Below are positions 1 to 8,163 of a stretch of 33,950 bases of DNA, piece after piece (position 1 is the first letter of the stretch; each line of letters starts with the position of its first letter). The notes under the pieces were generated by a model. That model had not been told where the DNA came from, did no database searches, and saw only the letters and a list, made by a program, of their open reading frames with translations. The DNA lies in assembly GCF_001908205.1 (NCBI RefSeq), contig NZ_LGHL01000185.1:1-33950 (forward strand), given 5' to 3'. The translations under genes were made by a program, and so were the position numbers. The DNA comes from Bradyrhizobium sp. NAS80.1 (GTDB lineage: Bacteria > Pseudomonadota > Alphaproteobacteria > Rhizobiales > Xanthobacteraceae).

Positions 1-1087
1 TCGTGGCCCCACCGTCCGCAGCCGGCGCTGCGGCCTCGGGAGCGTCAGGCTGCGGGGCTGCGGACGTGGCCGCCGAGGCGATCGGAGCTGCACTGGAGGT
101 TGATGTGTCACCTCCGATCAGGGCGACGGTGTTGAGGGCTGGCAGAGACGCCGCGACCGACGCATAAGGACTGCCGTCGAGGGTGAGCATAACCTGGCCG
201 TTGTTTGCGACGACCGCCAGATGATGCCAACCACCGGGCGACACGGGGGCCCCCGTGCCGCTGCGCTGGACCGCGCCGGCGTTGGTCACCTCGACGAACG
301 GTGCGCCGTTGTCGATGCCGATGACCAGCGCGTTGCCGGCCGTGGGATCCCGGCGGCTATAGAGCGCGGCATTCGGTTGTGCCGCGGAAGGCTTGATCCA
401 CATCGAGAGAGCGAACGGCGCGCCGGCAGCCTGCGTCAGCGACGGCGACGCCGGCAGCCTGACCGGGGATTGACCGGTCAAACGCAGACCGGTGCCGATG
501 ATTGATCCCTCCGCCGGCTGGCCGACACTCTGGGCATTGTTGGCCCACACAGAAGAGTCGAGCGACGGCGTGCCGCGTTCGCTGAAGTGATAGACCAGCA
601 GCGTGTCCGGATCATAAGTACCCTTGGCGTCCGCCGCGCTGGGAGCTTTCTTGTTACCGTAGTAGAGCCAGAACTCGGTCTTGGCACCCGCCTGCACGTT
701 CGGCACCGACACCCAGACCAACGCTTCGCTCAGAAGCGAATCGTACTTCTCTACGTGGTATTTCAACGGTGTCTTGTCGTCGCCGGCAACAAACCGCAAG
801 TCGCTGCCATCATCCTTGGCCGACCCAAAGCGGAAGTTACCGGTGTGAAGCCGAACCAGGACCGGTGTCGTCCCGATAGCATCGGTGATGTTGGCGCCGG
901 TCGCACTCGCGTCGATCGCGATCTTTTTGCGCAGCGACCACTCATCGTTCCACCAGGCTTTGGCTGGCGACGGCAGCATCGTGATAGCCGCGATGAGCCC
1001 GAACAGCAGGGCAGACGCCCACCTGGCGATTGTGCCGCGATGTTCGATACGGCGCGTTGTGCGCATGTGACCCAACCCCATTGTCAT
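1..1087 (-). CDS. Secreted DUF2341-LamG domain protein, C-terminus beyond window
   Basis: The frame is open from an ATG at 1087-1085 to the left edge, about 362 codons, with no stop, so the gene is partial. The N-terminus is basic, followed by a hydrophobic stretch and a signal-peptidase-like AKA site before WWNDEW. The next ~100 residues resemble DUF2341 (WWNDEWSLRKKIAID, then a WLYYGNKKA motif). Then comes a LamG/concanavalin-like jelly-roll region (YHFSE, FALSMWIKPS, GGWHHLAVVANNGQ, LDG) and an Ala/Pro-rich linker at the edge. In related alphaproteobacterial proteins such a linker can precede a MotA/TolQ/ExbB domain; that part is not visible here. The start shares one base with the TGA of the upstream TpsB gene (TGATG), implying translational coupling. 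An inner ATG at 1066-1064 would give a more normal signal peptide. The function is unknown; envelope location is inferred. Confidence 0.8.
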   Translation of the reverse strand, partial: MTMGLGHMRTTRRIEHRGTIARWASALLFGLIAAITMLPSPAKAWWNDEWSLRKKIAIDASATGANITDAIGTTPVLVRLHTGNFRFGSAKDDGSDLRFVAGDDKTPLKYHVEKYDSLLSEALVWVSVPNVQAGAKTEFWLYYGNKKAPSAADAKGTYDPDTLLVYHFSERGTPSLDSSVWANNAQSVGQPAEGSIIGTGLRLTGQSPVRLPASPSLTQAAGAPFALSMWIKPSAAQPNAALYSRRDPTAGNALVIGIDNGAPFVEVTNAGAVQRSGTGAPVSPGGWHHLAVVANNGQVMLTLDGSPYASVAASLPALNTVALIGGDTSTSSAAPIASAATSAAPQPDAPEAAAPAADGGAT

Positions 1088-2883
1088 CAGAATTCACCCC
1101 AGATCCGGAAATTGAAGCGCGGGTCGCGCGCCTGCGTATAAGCCTGGCTGATCATCGGCACCGAATAGGCGACCATGCCATTGACGTAGTTGAACACCTT
1201 GAAGCGGGTGCCGACGCCGTAGCTCCACAGATCGAACTGTGACTGCTGATCCGGCAGTGGCTTCAGCACCGTGGCGCGGCCCGCATCCGCGAAGGCGAAG
1301 AATCGCCATTCATTGAAGGTGGTGAAGCGCGGTGTCCCCGGCCCCGTCTCGTCCTTGAGGTGTTTCTGCAGCGTCTCGCCGATATTCGGGCTGCGCAGCT
1401 CGATGTTGCCGACCACGCCGTCATCACCCAGCACTTCGGACTCGAGATAGCCGCGCACCGTATCGAGCCCGCCGACACTGAATTGCTCGCTCGAGACCAG
1501 CGGTCCGTCCGCAACCTGTCCTTGCACTTTGCCCCAGAGCTGGAATCCCTCCGGCAGCTCCTGGGTATGCGAGACATCAGCGTTGAAGTGCGCGAAGCTC
1601 GGCGAGGCCTGATAACGCTTGGCGTCGAACGCGGTCCAGTCGCTACTCACCGGCCGCGTATTGTAAGTGACCGCGGCGTTGAACTGCGTCGTGAACTTGT
1701 CGGCCTGGAACGTCGCGCCGTAGCTTGCGACCAGCGGATAGTAGGTCACCGGCGAGGAGAATCCATCGCTGGCGAGCTTCACGGTCTGATCAAAATGCTT
1801 GAAATCGGCGCCGGCCGACAGCGTATGGAATAGGCCATCACGCGACGGCAGCGTCATCACGGCGCGCGCGCCAACGATCTCGCCGGGGCCAACGATATTG
1901 GTGCCGCCGACTGTTGCGACACTGCTGTTTGACTTCACACCATAAGCGAGAACGCTAAGCCATTCGACATTCGGGATGCGCGCCAGATAAGAGGCTGAAA
2001 ACACTTCGGCATCAGCTGGTCGCTGCGGCGCCACCTGATATGTAAAGCTTAGCGAGTGACCTTCCTGCCAAAGATTGTCGTAATGAACCGTGCCGACAAA
2101 GCGGATCGGCGTCGTGCTCGGAGACTGGCGGTTGTTGATCTCGGCGCTGCCATGAATCGGCGCCGTGTCCTCAACGTTGAGATCAACATCGACCGTGCCC
2201 GGCGCGACTCCGGCCCGTAGTGCTGGCGTGACCCGCCTGTCCGGCCACTGGTTCAGCGCAACGATGTCCTTTGTCACGTCGTTGAAGTTCGGCACGGCGC
2301 CTTCCTTGAGCGAGCCGGCCCGATCCTTGATCTTGTCGAGGTCGAAATAGCGCGAGTTCTTCACCCGCAGCCGACCGACCTTCAGTTCCGTCACCTGCAG
2401 CGTGACAACCTTGGCCTGGACATTCTGCTCCGGCACAGAGACGCTGACAGTCTGGTAGCCCCTGTCGTGATAGGCCTTCTCCAGCGCCGTCCGCGCCTTC
2501 TCGACGTCTTCGGCGCTTCTGTTCGGCCCCAGGTAAGGATAGATCACCTCTTCAATTTCGATCTGCGGCAGCTTGTCGGCACCACGAATGGCGAAATCGT
2601 CAATGTCAAAACGCTGCGCCGATGCCGGTTTCTGTGCTGGCGCGGTTGGCGCCGCGCCGTCAGCCCGTGGCGGCTGGCCCTTCGCAGCAGGCGCCGTCTT
2701 AGCCGTCTCGGGCGGCTTAGCGACGCCTCCTTCGGCCATCGCCGGAGACGATATTATGACGCAGCCCAGAAGCGCGCCGATGGATGCACTCAGGCAAAGC
2801 AATTCCTTCCTCGCGGATAAAGATCCGCAAGTGTTGTCGCCACAATGTCCCACGAACGCCCCGTACTTCTCCGAATAATCCAA
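1087..2883 (-). CDS. ShlB/FhaC/HecB-family outer-membrane transporter (TpsB)
   Basis: This is a two-partner-secretion type outer-membrane protein that would move a polypeptide across, or insert it into, the outer membrane. A hydrophobic signal segment ends in AMA around residue 50, followed by an Ala/Pro/Lys-rich linker. A POTRA-like domain lies around residues 90-170 (FDIDDFAIRGADKLPQIEIE, AYHDRGYQTVSVSVP). The rest is a long beta-barrel with the conserved GGLDTVRGYLESEVLGDDG segment near residues 475-495 and a terminal aromatic-rich strand ending in F. At 598 codons it is about family size. The TTG at 2883 has no good ribosome site and leaves an unusually long N-terminal region, so the true start may be further in. 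It overlaps the following DUF2341-LamG gene by one base, which makes that protein the candidate cargo or partner; no TPS haemagglutinin domain is seen in it. Confidence 0.87.
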   Translation of the reverse strand: MDYSEKYGAFVGHCGDNTCGSLSARKELLCLSASIGALLGCVIISSPAMAEGGVAKPPETAKTAPAAKGQPPRADGAAPTAPAQKPASAQRFDIDDFAIRGADKLPQIEIEEVIYPYLGPNRSAEDVEKARTALEKAYHDRGYQTVSVSVPEQNVQAKVVTLQVTELKVGRLRVKNSRYFDLDKIKDRAGSLKEGAVPNFNDVTKDIVALNQWPDRRVTPALRAGVAPGTVDVDLNVEDTAPIHGSAEINNRQSPSTTPIRFVGTVHYDNLWQEGHSLSFTYQVAPQRPADAEVFSASYLARIPNVEWLSVLAYGVKSNSSVATVGGTNIVGPGEIVGARAVMTLPSRDGLFHTLSAGADFKHFDQTVKLASDGFSSPVTYYPLVASYGATFQADKFTTQFNAAVTYNTRPVSSDWTAFDAKRYQASPSFAHFNADVSHTQELPEGFQLWGKVQGQVADGPLVSSEQFSVGGLDTVRGYLESEVLGDDGVVGNIELRSPNIGETLQKHLKDETGPGTPRFTTFNEWRFFAFADAGRATVLKPLPDQQSQFDLWSYGVGTRFKVFNYVNGMVAYSVPMISQAYTQARDPRFNFRIWGEF

Positions 2884-3474
2884 GCGTCAGCGTTGCGGCA
2901 CCCCCGCAATCACTGACGCGCAGTTAAGAGACAACTGGCCGGAGCGAAATCGGCAACGTTTGTCGGTAATTTTTTGAGGGCGTTTTTGGCCATCAGGCCA
3001 CTTCATCCGCTAAAGCGCGGTGTTACGGAATAAGTCGGCCAATGGCAGAGGCGGCAGCGCGCAGCCCACGGGATTGTCGCGATCACCTACCATGCGGTGG
3101 GTTCAAAAACTGCCCAAACGCAGATAGCGCACGATCAGTCTTTCTTGAGATGGGCGCGCTAAAATCCCTCCTAAAAAAAGAGATGGACCTTTCCCTCCTT
3201 ATACCCCGCGGCCGTGGGTCTGGCGCTGGAAGCGCCCCGCGGCAGCGAGCAAATGTCAGCGGCAGAGCTCCGAAATGGCACTTCGCGCGAAGAGGAAGCG
3301 GAGGGAGGGAGAGCATTCGAAGCATGGAAGCAAGCCGGTGACTAAACCGGCCCCTGATTTCGAAGATCAAATTCGGTTCTAGTGGGGCATGGTTATGACG
3401 AAGCACTTCCGCCCCAAATCAGGCGAAATGCTCGATATCCACGAGGCGCCGTCAGTGGCGCCTTCGACAAAGAA
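2884..3474. other. Intergenic accessory DNA, no supported gene
   Basis: About 590 bases lie between the TpsB gene start and the transposase relic. Open frames of 99 and 107 codons exist on both strands, but neither has a recognisable domain or a good ribosome site. The stretch includes an A-run and pyrimidine-rich DNA near 3170-3200. A 7-bp inverted repeat (AGGCGCC / GGCGCCT) lies near 3448-3467, at the end of the transposase homology. The promoter for the TpsB operon must lie at the left end of this stretch, but I cannot point to clear -35/-10 boxes. Confidence 0.5.
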
Positions 3475-3790
3475 GCCACGTACTGCACGCTGCGATCGGA
3501 ATGATGGATCAATCCGACATCCCCGGCGGGTCTGGCGGATCGCCATTGTCAGCGCCGACGAGACGAACTCGACCCGCATGTGATCGCGCATCGCCCAACC
3601 GACGATCTTACGGCTGAACAGGTCCATAACGGCCACAGGTACAGCCAGCCCTCCGCCGTTGGGATGTAGGCGATATCGGCAAGCCAGACCCGGTTCGGGG
3701 CCGCGGCGGTGAAGTCGCGTGCGATCAGGTTGGTGCGATCGGCAAGTCGTGACGGCTGTCGGTGGTGCGGAGCCACCGATACAGGTGCTA
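3475..3790 (-). pseudogene. IS3-family transposase (OrfB, rve domain) relic
   Basis: Fragments of an IS3-type DDE integrase core can be read on the minus strand in several frames. They are a TTDSRHDLPIAPT piece near 3730-3770, then ARDFTAAAPNRVWLADIAYIPTAEGWLYL at about 3635-3720, then DLFSRKIVGWAMRDHM and ALTMAIRQ at about 3550-3630, then GLIHHSDRSVQYVA ending near 3478. Each step needs a frame change (near 3740, 3630 and 3515), so the gene is dead. The N-terminal half and the C-terminal Glu-containing part are absent, and no terminal repeats were found. The Asp of LADIAYIPT and the HHSDR Asp would be the first two catalytic acids. It sits beside phage-like genes and supports a decayed mobile region. 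Confidence 0.8.
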
Positions 3791-3946
3791 TCAATACCCC
3801 GAAGGCTCGTAAGAAGAAGCGATTGGCAAAAAAAAGATTGATCTCGCTCCGGATCTCAGCTCGCCAATTTCACAGGATCTAGCGGACTGGAAATTAACAT
3901 ACCCGGCGCGGGCGAAAGCGGCCGCGCCACGCTGGCAGGCGCTGGC

Positions 3947-4623
3947 CTATACGGGATCCGCTTCGTAGTCGTCGACCGTTCTGATAATTAGGTCTAGGCG
4001 CTGTCTCGTCCGGCCGAGCATCCGCAGGCTATGCCGCACCGTGACGAGATCGTGTCGGTAATCGCGGCAACGCTCGACGATGCCGGGGATCGATGGCCGC
4101 TGGCGAAACTCGCCCCAATGAGCGGGGTCGGCCCAGATCCGTTTTATAGCTAACGCAAGCGCCGGGATCGGAATCCAGTGCGGGGTGTCGTCGTCTTCCC
4201 AGTTCGCTGCTCGCTGGTCGGCAAGGATGTAGGCCAGCCCTTCGAGGTATGCGTCGAGATCGCCTCCGGCCTTGACGCCGAGGACGTCGACCATCTTGGC
4301 GGCGAGCAGCTGGTAGTCGGCCGAAAACGGTTTGACGCGGATGGCGTGATCTGCCGCTTTGTAGGCGACAAGGAAATCTCAGCATAGGGTGGTAGGCCTT
4401 GCCTGATCTCAAGGGCCCGGGCGCGTGAAGCTTGCCAATCGGCATCATCGGCCAGCGCGACCAGATCGCCGTCTTCGTCCTTGGCGACGAATTGGGAGGC
4501 ATCACCGGCGAGCTCGATCGCTCGCCACCACTGATCGCGATAGGTGAAGGGCTGTAGCGCCGTGCGCATGACGGTGGCGACGTCCAGCGAGGCGCCGACG
4601 GCGGTGATGATCTCGTTTGCCAT
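3947..4623 (-). pseudogene. Phage/island-type hypothetical protein, frameshifted
   Basis: Two minus-strand frames join into one protein of about 225 residues if one base is restored near 4367-4371. The first part starts at ATG 4623 (MANEIITAVGASLDVAT) behind a GGGGGA ribosome site and reads to LPPYAEISL. The second continues AYKAADHAIRVKPFSADYQ, passes the internal Met at 4294 and ends at 3947. The span of 677 bases is one short of a multiple of three, which supports a single-base deletion. The sequence is Trp- and acid-rich with no signal or membrane segment, and I recognise no enzyme motif. It follows the HTH protein on the same strand, as small genes do in phage or integrative-element modules. 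Function is unknown. Confidence 0.65.
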
Positions 4624-4771
4624 CACGCGTCCCCCTGCAGCTTCCGTATCAGGCGCTCGGTGCTGCTCTCGCGCTGCCCCCATCGTGGCGGCGGTTGGGT
4701 GGTGGCGCTACCGGGTCACCGTTCGCGTCGATCGTGATGCCAGCGGTGGGTGGAGCGGTGGACTCATTCGC

Positions 4772-5527
4772 TCAGCTTCCCGCGTTCAGCCATGTGGTCA
4801 GGTACTTCGTGAACTTGGGATCATGGCCGCTGCGCTCGGCCGCGTAGTGCATGGCGCCGGACAACAGCTCGGCCGGTGTCGCCTGCTTCTTCTGGACGAC
4901 GCGAAGATACGCTTTCTTGGCGGCGGCCTTGTCGACCTTCTTTGGATACTGCTTCCACCACTCCTCGAAGGCGGCGTTGGTGTCAGGGTTCTGACTCTGA
5001 CTACGCCGCCCAGAATCTTGATCGCCGAGATCGAGCTGGGGAGAGTCTATCTCTTCAATGGGTTCTTCTAAGGGTTCATTCAAAGGGTTTGTCGGCAAAC
5101 CCTTGCCGATCACTTTGACACGATTTTGCCGATCACTCTGCAGAGATTTGCCGATCACTCCCCCTGTGTGATCTGCAAGTTCTTTCCGATCACCGTCACT
5201 GTTCTTGAGGGCAAGGTGGTAGAGGTTGGTTTCCTCCCGACCCCGCCTTTTGCTGATCAAATGTCCGCGCTCGACGAGGGCCGAGAGAACAGTGCCGATT
5301 GTCCGAACTGAGATGCCGAGGTCGTCCGCTAGAGTCGTCTGTGCCATCCAGGCCCAGCCGCCTTCCTTCCGGTTGAAGTATTTGGTCAGCGCGATCGCGA
5401 CGAAGCCGGAGAGCGGCGGTAGTGCCGCGCAATCGGCGGCAACCTGTCGAAGCCAGTTGAATTGATCTTCGGTGAAGCTGACGCCGGATGCTTGACCGGC
5501 TGGGGACGTGTGACTAGATCTGCTCAT
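4772..5527 (-). CDS. Phage-like helix-turn-helix (replication-type) protein
   Basis: This 251-residue protein has an N-terminal winged-helix region at about residues 45-105 (FVAIALTKYFNRKEGGWAW, then TLADDLGISVRTIGTVLSAL and ERGHLISKRR), as in HTH_36-type replication initiators. A charged low-complexity linker follows (NEPLEEPIEEID). The C-terminal helical block (FEEWWKQYPKKVDKAAAKKA, then LSGAMHYAAER and FTKYLTTWLNAGS) is common in prophage and island proteins. The ATG at 5527 has a good TAGGAG site. The stop is TGA directly after NAGS. The same frame stays open for about 40 more codons (ANESTAPPTAG...), so the stop may be a nonsense change of a Trp codon; that is an inference from family memory. 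DNA binding is predicted. It lies near the 3' end of tRNA-Pro, a common integration site. Confidence 0.75.
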   Translation of the reverse strand: MSRSSHTSPAGQASGVSFTEDQFNWLRQVAADCAALPPLSGFVAIALTKYFNRKEGGWAWMAQTTLADDLGISVRTIGTVLSALVERGHLISKRRGREETNLYHLALKNSDGDRKELADHTGGVIGKSLQSDRQNRVKVIGKGLPTNPLNEPLEEPIEEIDSPQLDLGDQDSGRRSQSQNPDTNAAFEEWWKQYPKKVDKAAAKKAYLRVVQKKQATPAELLSGAMHYAAERSGHDPKFTKYLTTWLNAGS

Positions 5528-5924
5528 GTCGCTGCTCCTAACAGTGACCGTGCCGAGAGCCCTTCGGGAGTGGTGTCCCTTACGGCTCTACTTTTCATGG
5601 AAGCCCCGCCGCCTTCAGCAAGTGGTGGGGTTTTTCCATTTCCGATTTCTGGAATTGCGCCCTTGAGTTGGCCCGTCCCCGGGTGCCGCGCGGCGCTACT
5701 ACTCCGCTCCGTTTGTCTGCCTCCTCATTGCGATCGGCGGGTCGGCGGTTGGTCATGGCCGCGTCCCGGCAGAACGGACCGCGCACGCCGCCGAATCACT
5801 CCGGTGGTTTCTCTGGTGGTCTATGCAGCGAATCGGTGGTTTTGGACGTGTTCTGTTCGCTATTTCGTCCGTTCCAGGTCGAACGGCAGAACACGAAAAA
5901 GTCTTGCAAATACGAGGCTTAAAA
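5528..5924. other. Leader and spacer between the HTH gene and tRNA-Pro
   Basis: There is no supported gene in these 397 bases. The plus-strand frame across it runs into the tRNA and is an artefact. The stretch holds a nested hairpin at 5556-5589 (AGAGCC/GGCTCT outside, GGGA/TCCC inside) and a terminator-like hairpin at 5604-5635. If the island entered at the tRNA 3' end, the junction would be at about 5925. Confidence 0.5.
5604..5635 (+). terminator. Rho-independent terminator-like hairpin, rightward
   Basis: CCCCGCC (5604-5610) pairs with GGTGGGG (5624-5630) with one G-T pair, over a 13-base loop, followed by TTTTT (5631-5635). The T-run places it on the plus strand. No plus-strand gene was found to its left, so it is an orphan terminator, or it works in the minus-strand leader of the HTH gene. 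Confidence 0.5.
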
Positions 5925-6002
5925 TGGTCGGAGCGAGAGGATTTGAACCTCCGACCCCTAGTCTCCCAGACTAGTGCGCTAACCGGGCTGCGCCACGCTC
6001 CG
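5925..6002 (-). tRNA. tRNA-Pro (anticodon GGG)
   Basis: The minus strand folds as a full cloverleaf. The acceptor stem is CGGAGCG (6002-5996) with CGCTCCG (5935-5929), then discriminator A and an encoded CCA (5927-5925). The anticodon stem CTAGT/ACTAG encloses the loop CTGGGAG, giving anticodon GGG. The T arm contains GGTTCAAATCC. It lies just downstream of the MerR/ihfA/fabH/plsX group on the same strand, with phage-like DNA beyond its 3' end. tRNA 3' ends are frequent integrase targets, but I found no duplicated 3' end in the window. Confidence 0.97.
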
Positions 6003-6110
6003 AACGTCGTTCCATTAGCTAGGATCGCTGCATTGTGCAAGGCGAGGCACGCACCATTTTGGTGATCGCCCTGTCCCGGAACTACCCGCAAAGCTGGCGA
6101 GATGCGGCCC

Positions 6111-6683
6111 TCACCCGTCCTTCAGCGCCTGGTCGAGCATTTCCCGGCAGGCGACGAGGTCGGCGAGCGCCCGTCCGAGTCGCTCGCGGTCCAGCGCGCT
6201 GGGGCCGGCGGGCGCGGCGGCGCCGCCCTTGCGGAAAGTGGTGAGGATTTCCTCGTCGTCGATCTCGGCGAATCGGAAGTCAATGCCTTCCTCCTCGCCC
6301 TGGTAGTCGTCATCATCGGTGTCGGTGACGCCGCGGATCGGAGCCTCGTCCTCAGGCTCCATCAGGCTCAGGCCGATGGCATCCTCGATTGCCCCGAAGG
6401 AGACCGCGGCCGAGTTGTCGGCGAGGCCCTGCACCGATTTGACGCCGTGTTCTTTCAGGATCCGCTGCACACCGCGGATGGTGTAGCCCTCTCCGTAAAG
6501 CAGTCGGCGGATGCCCTTGAGCAGGTCGACATCGTCGGGGCGGTAGTAGCGGCGGCCGCCGCTGCGCTTCATCGGCTTGATCTGGGAGAATCGGGTCTCC
6601 CAGAACCGCAGCACGTGCTGCGGAATGTCGAGTTCCTGCGCTACTTCGCTGATGGTTCGGAACGCATCCGGCGCCTTGTCCAA
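6111..6683 (-). CDS. MerR-family transcriptional regulator
   Basis: This 190-residue protein opens with a MerR winged-helix domain at about residues 8-80 (RTISEVAQELDIPQHVLRFW, ETRFSQIKPMKRSGGRRYYR, DVDLLKGIRRLLYGEGYTI), including the recognition helix and the RRYYR wing. The middle is very acidic (DTDDDDYQGEEEG) and the C-terminus is a helix that may dimerise. No metal-binding Cys pair is seen, so the effector is unknown. The start is TTG at 6683, with GGAGG nine bases upstream. It follows ihfA at a 24-base gap and is probably co-transcribed. A MerR gene beside ihfA is a conserved arrangement in rhizobia and Rhodopseudomonas. Confidence 0.9.
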   Translation of the reverse strand: MDKAPDAFRTISEVAQELDIPQHVLRFWETRFSQIKPMKRSGGRRYYRPDDVDLLKGIRRLLYGEGYTIRGVQRILKEHGVKSVQGLADNSAAVSFGAIEDAIGLSLMEPEDEAPIRGVTDTDDDDYQGEEEGIDFRFAEIDDEEILTTFRKGGAAAPAGPSALDRERLGRALADLVACREMLDQALKDG

Positions 6684-6707
6684 ATGCCAAATCCTCCGCG
6701 CAGGCGA

Positions 6708-7049
6708 TTACGCCTCGGGTTGAGCCTTGCTGGCATCGCCATTGCCGCGATGCTGGGTATTGATCCGCTGCTTCAGGATCGCCGACGGCTTGAACACCAT
6801 GACCCGGCGTGGCGAGATGGGCACCTCGGTGCCGGTCTTCGGGTTACGGCCGATACGCTGACCCTTCTTGCGAACCATGAAGGAGCCGAACGAGGACAAT
6901 TTGACCGTCTCGCCCCGCTCGAGGCAGTCGGTGATCTCCTTCAGCACGAGTTCCACGAAGGCGGACGACTCCGTGCGCGACAGGCCTACCTTCTGATAGA
7001 CGGCCTCGCAGAGGTCAACACGCGTTACGGTTTTACTTTGGTCGGTCAT
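6708..7049 (-). CDS. ihfA: Integration host factor subunit alpha
   Basis: IHF-alpha forms a DNA-bending heterodimer with IHF-beta, used in recombination, replication and sigma-54 promoter architecture. The protein shows the whole HU/IHF fold: TRVDLCEAVYQKVGLSRTES, FVELVLKEITDCLERGE, VKLSSFGSFMVRKKGQRIGR and the DNA-arm motif GRNPKTGTEVPI with its intercalating Pro, then RVMVFKPSAILKQRIN. It is 113 residues from ATG 7049, which has GGGGCAGG in front; the longer frame from 7076 has no comparable site. The C-terminal tail (NTQHRGNGDASKAQPEA) is slightly longer than in enterobacteria, which is usual in this order. It lies between fabH (133-base gap) and the MerR gene. Confidence 0.96.
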   Translation of the reverse strand: MTDQSKTVTRVDLCEAVYQKVGLSRTESSAFVELVLKEITDCLERGETVKLSSFGSFMVRKKGQRIGRNPKTGTEVPISPRRVMVFKPSAILKQRINTQHRGNGDASKAQPEA

Positions 7050-7182
7050 CGCCCTGCCCCACATCACGGCGAACAATTGTTGTCTGAAATTATGAGGTTA
7101 CGGGACGGCGGTCAACAGCGCTCATCGATGCAGACGCATGGATAATCGGCGCTGATTCCGGCAAAATTTTATCGATTGTGGC

Positions 7183-8163
7183 CTACCAGCGCACCAGCGC
7201 AGAGCCCCAGGTGAAGCCGCCGCCCATCGCTTCCAGCAGGACCAGGTCACCGCGCTTGATGCGGCCGTCCTTGCGCGCCACCGACAGCGCCAGCGGGATC
7301 GATGCGGCCGACGTGTTGCCGTGACGGTCCACCGTCAGCACCACCTTCTCAGGAGCGATATGGAGCTTGTGGGCGGAGGCGTCGATGATTCGCTTGTTGG
7401 CCTGGTGCGGCACGAACCAGTTGATGCTCTCGGCATTGAGCCCGGTCGCCTCGAAGGCATCCACGATCACATCGGTGATCATGCCGACCGCGTGCTTGAA
7501 AACCTCGCGGCCCTCCATGCGCAGATGACCGACGGTCTGGGTCGAGGACGGTCCGCCGTCGACGAAGAGTTTGGCCTTGTGGCGGCCGTCAGAGCGCAGA
7601 TGAGTGGTCACGACGCCGCGGTCGGTCGCGGCATTGCCCGGCTGCTCCTGCGCCTCCAGCACCACCGCGCCAGCACCGTCGCCGAACAGCACGCAGGTGC
7701 CACGGTCGTTCCAGTCGAGGATGCGGGAGAAGGTTTCCGCCCCGATCACCAGTGCGCGCTTGTAGGCGCCGGTGCGCAGGAAGTTGTCGGCGGTGGCGAG
7801 CGCGAACACGAAGCCCGAGCACACCGCCTGGAGGTCGAAGGCCGCGCCATGGGTGATGCCGAGCCCGTGCTGCACGGCGACGGCCGTCGCGGGGAAGGTG
7901 TTGTCCGGCGTCGAGGTCGCCAGCACGATCAGTTCGATCGACTGCGCGTCCACGCCGGCATCCGTGAGCGCAGCCTGCGCCGCCTTGATTGCCAGATGCG
8001 AGGTGAACTCGCCTTCGGCCGCGATGTGCCGCTCGCGAATGCCGGTGCGCTGCACGATCCACTCGTCGGAGGTGTCGATGCGCGCCGCCAATTGGGCATT
8101 GGTCACCACCTGCTCCGGCAAACAAGAGCCGCAGCCGAGCACGACCGAACGAATTTGAGTCAC
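7183..8163 (-). CDS. fabH: Beta-ketoacyl-ACP synthase III
   Basis: FabH condenses acetyl-CoA with malonyl-ACP, the first elongation step of type II fatty-acid synthesis in the cytoplasm. The thiolase-fold catalytic triad is visible: Cys115 in LQAVCSGFVFAL, His253 in WFVPHQANKRI and Asn283 in RHGNTSAAS. The GDGAGAVVLE loop and the terminal GGGFTWGS are also conserved. The 326-residue length is standard. The GTG start at 8163 overlaps the plsX TGA as GTGA, so translation is coupled to plsX. The order plsX-fabH-ihfA is conserved in rhizobia. Confidence 0.97.
   Translation of the reverse strand: MTQIRSVVLGCGSCLPEQVVTNAQLAARIDTSDEWIVQRTGIRERHIAAEGEFTSHLAIKAAQAALTDAGVDAQSIELIVLATSTPDNTFPATAVAVQHGLGITHGAAFDLQAVCSGFVFALATADNFLRTGAYKRALVIGAETFSRILDWNDRGTCVLFGDGAGAVVLEAQEQPGNAATDRGVVTTHLRSDGRHKAKLFVDGGPSSTQTVGHLRMEGREVFKHAVGMITDVIVDAFEATGLNAESINWFVPHQANKRIIDASAHKLHIAPEKVVLTVDRHGNTSAASIPLALSVARKDGRIKRGDLVLLEAMGGGFTWGSALVRW

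Noticed and set aside
3042..3406. Small frames on both strands in the region upstream of the TpsB gene
   Set aside because: No domain, no ribosome site, overlapping each other.
5462..5974. Plus-strand frame ending VGARGFEPPTPSLPD
   Set aside because: It reads the antisense of tRNA-Pro, a common false ORF.
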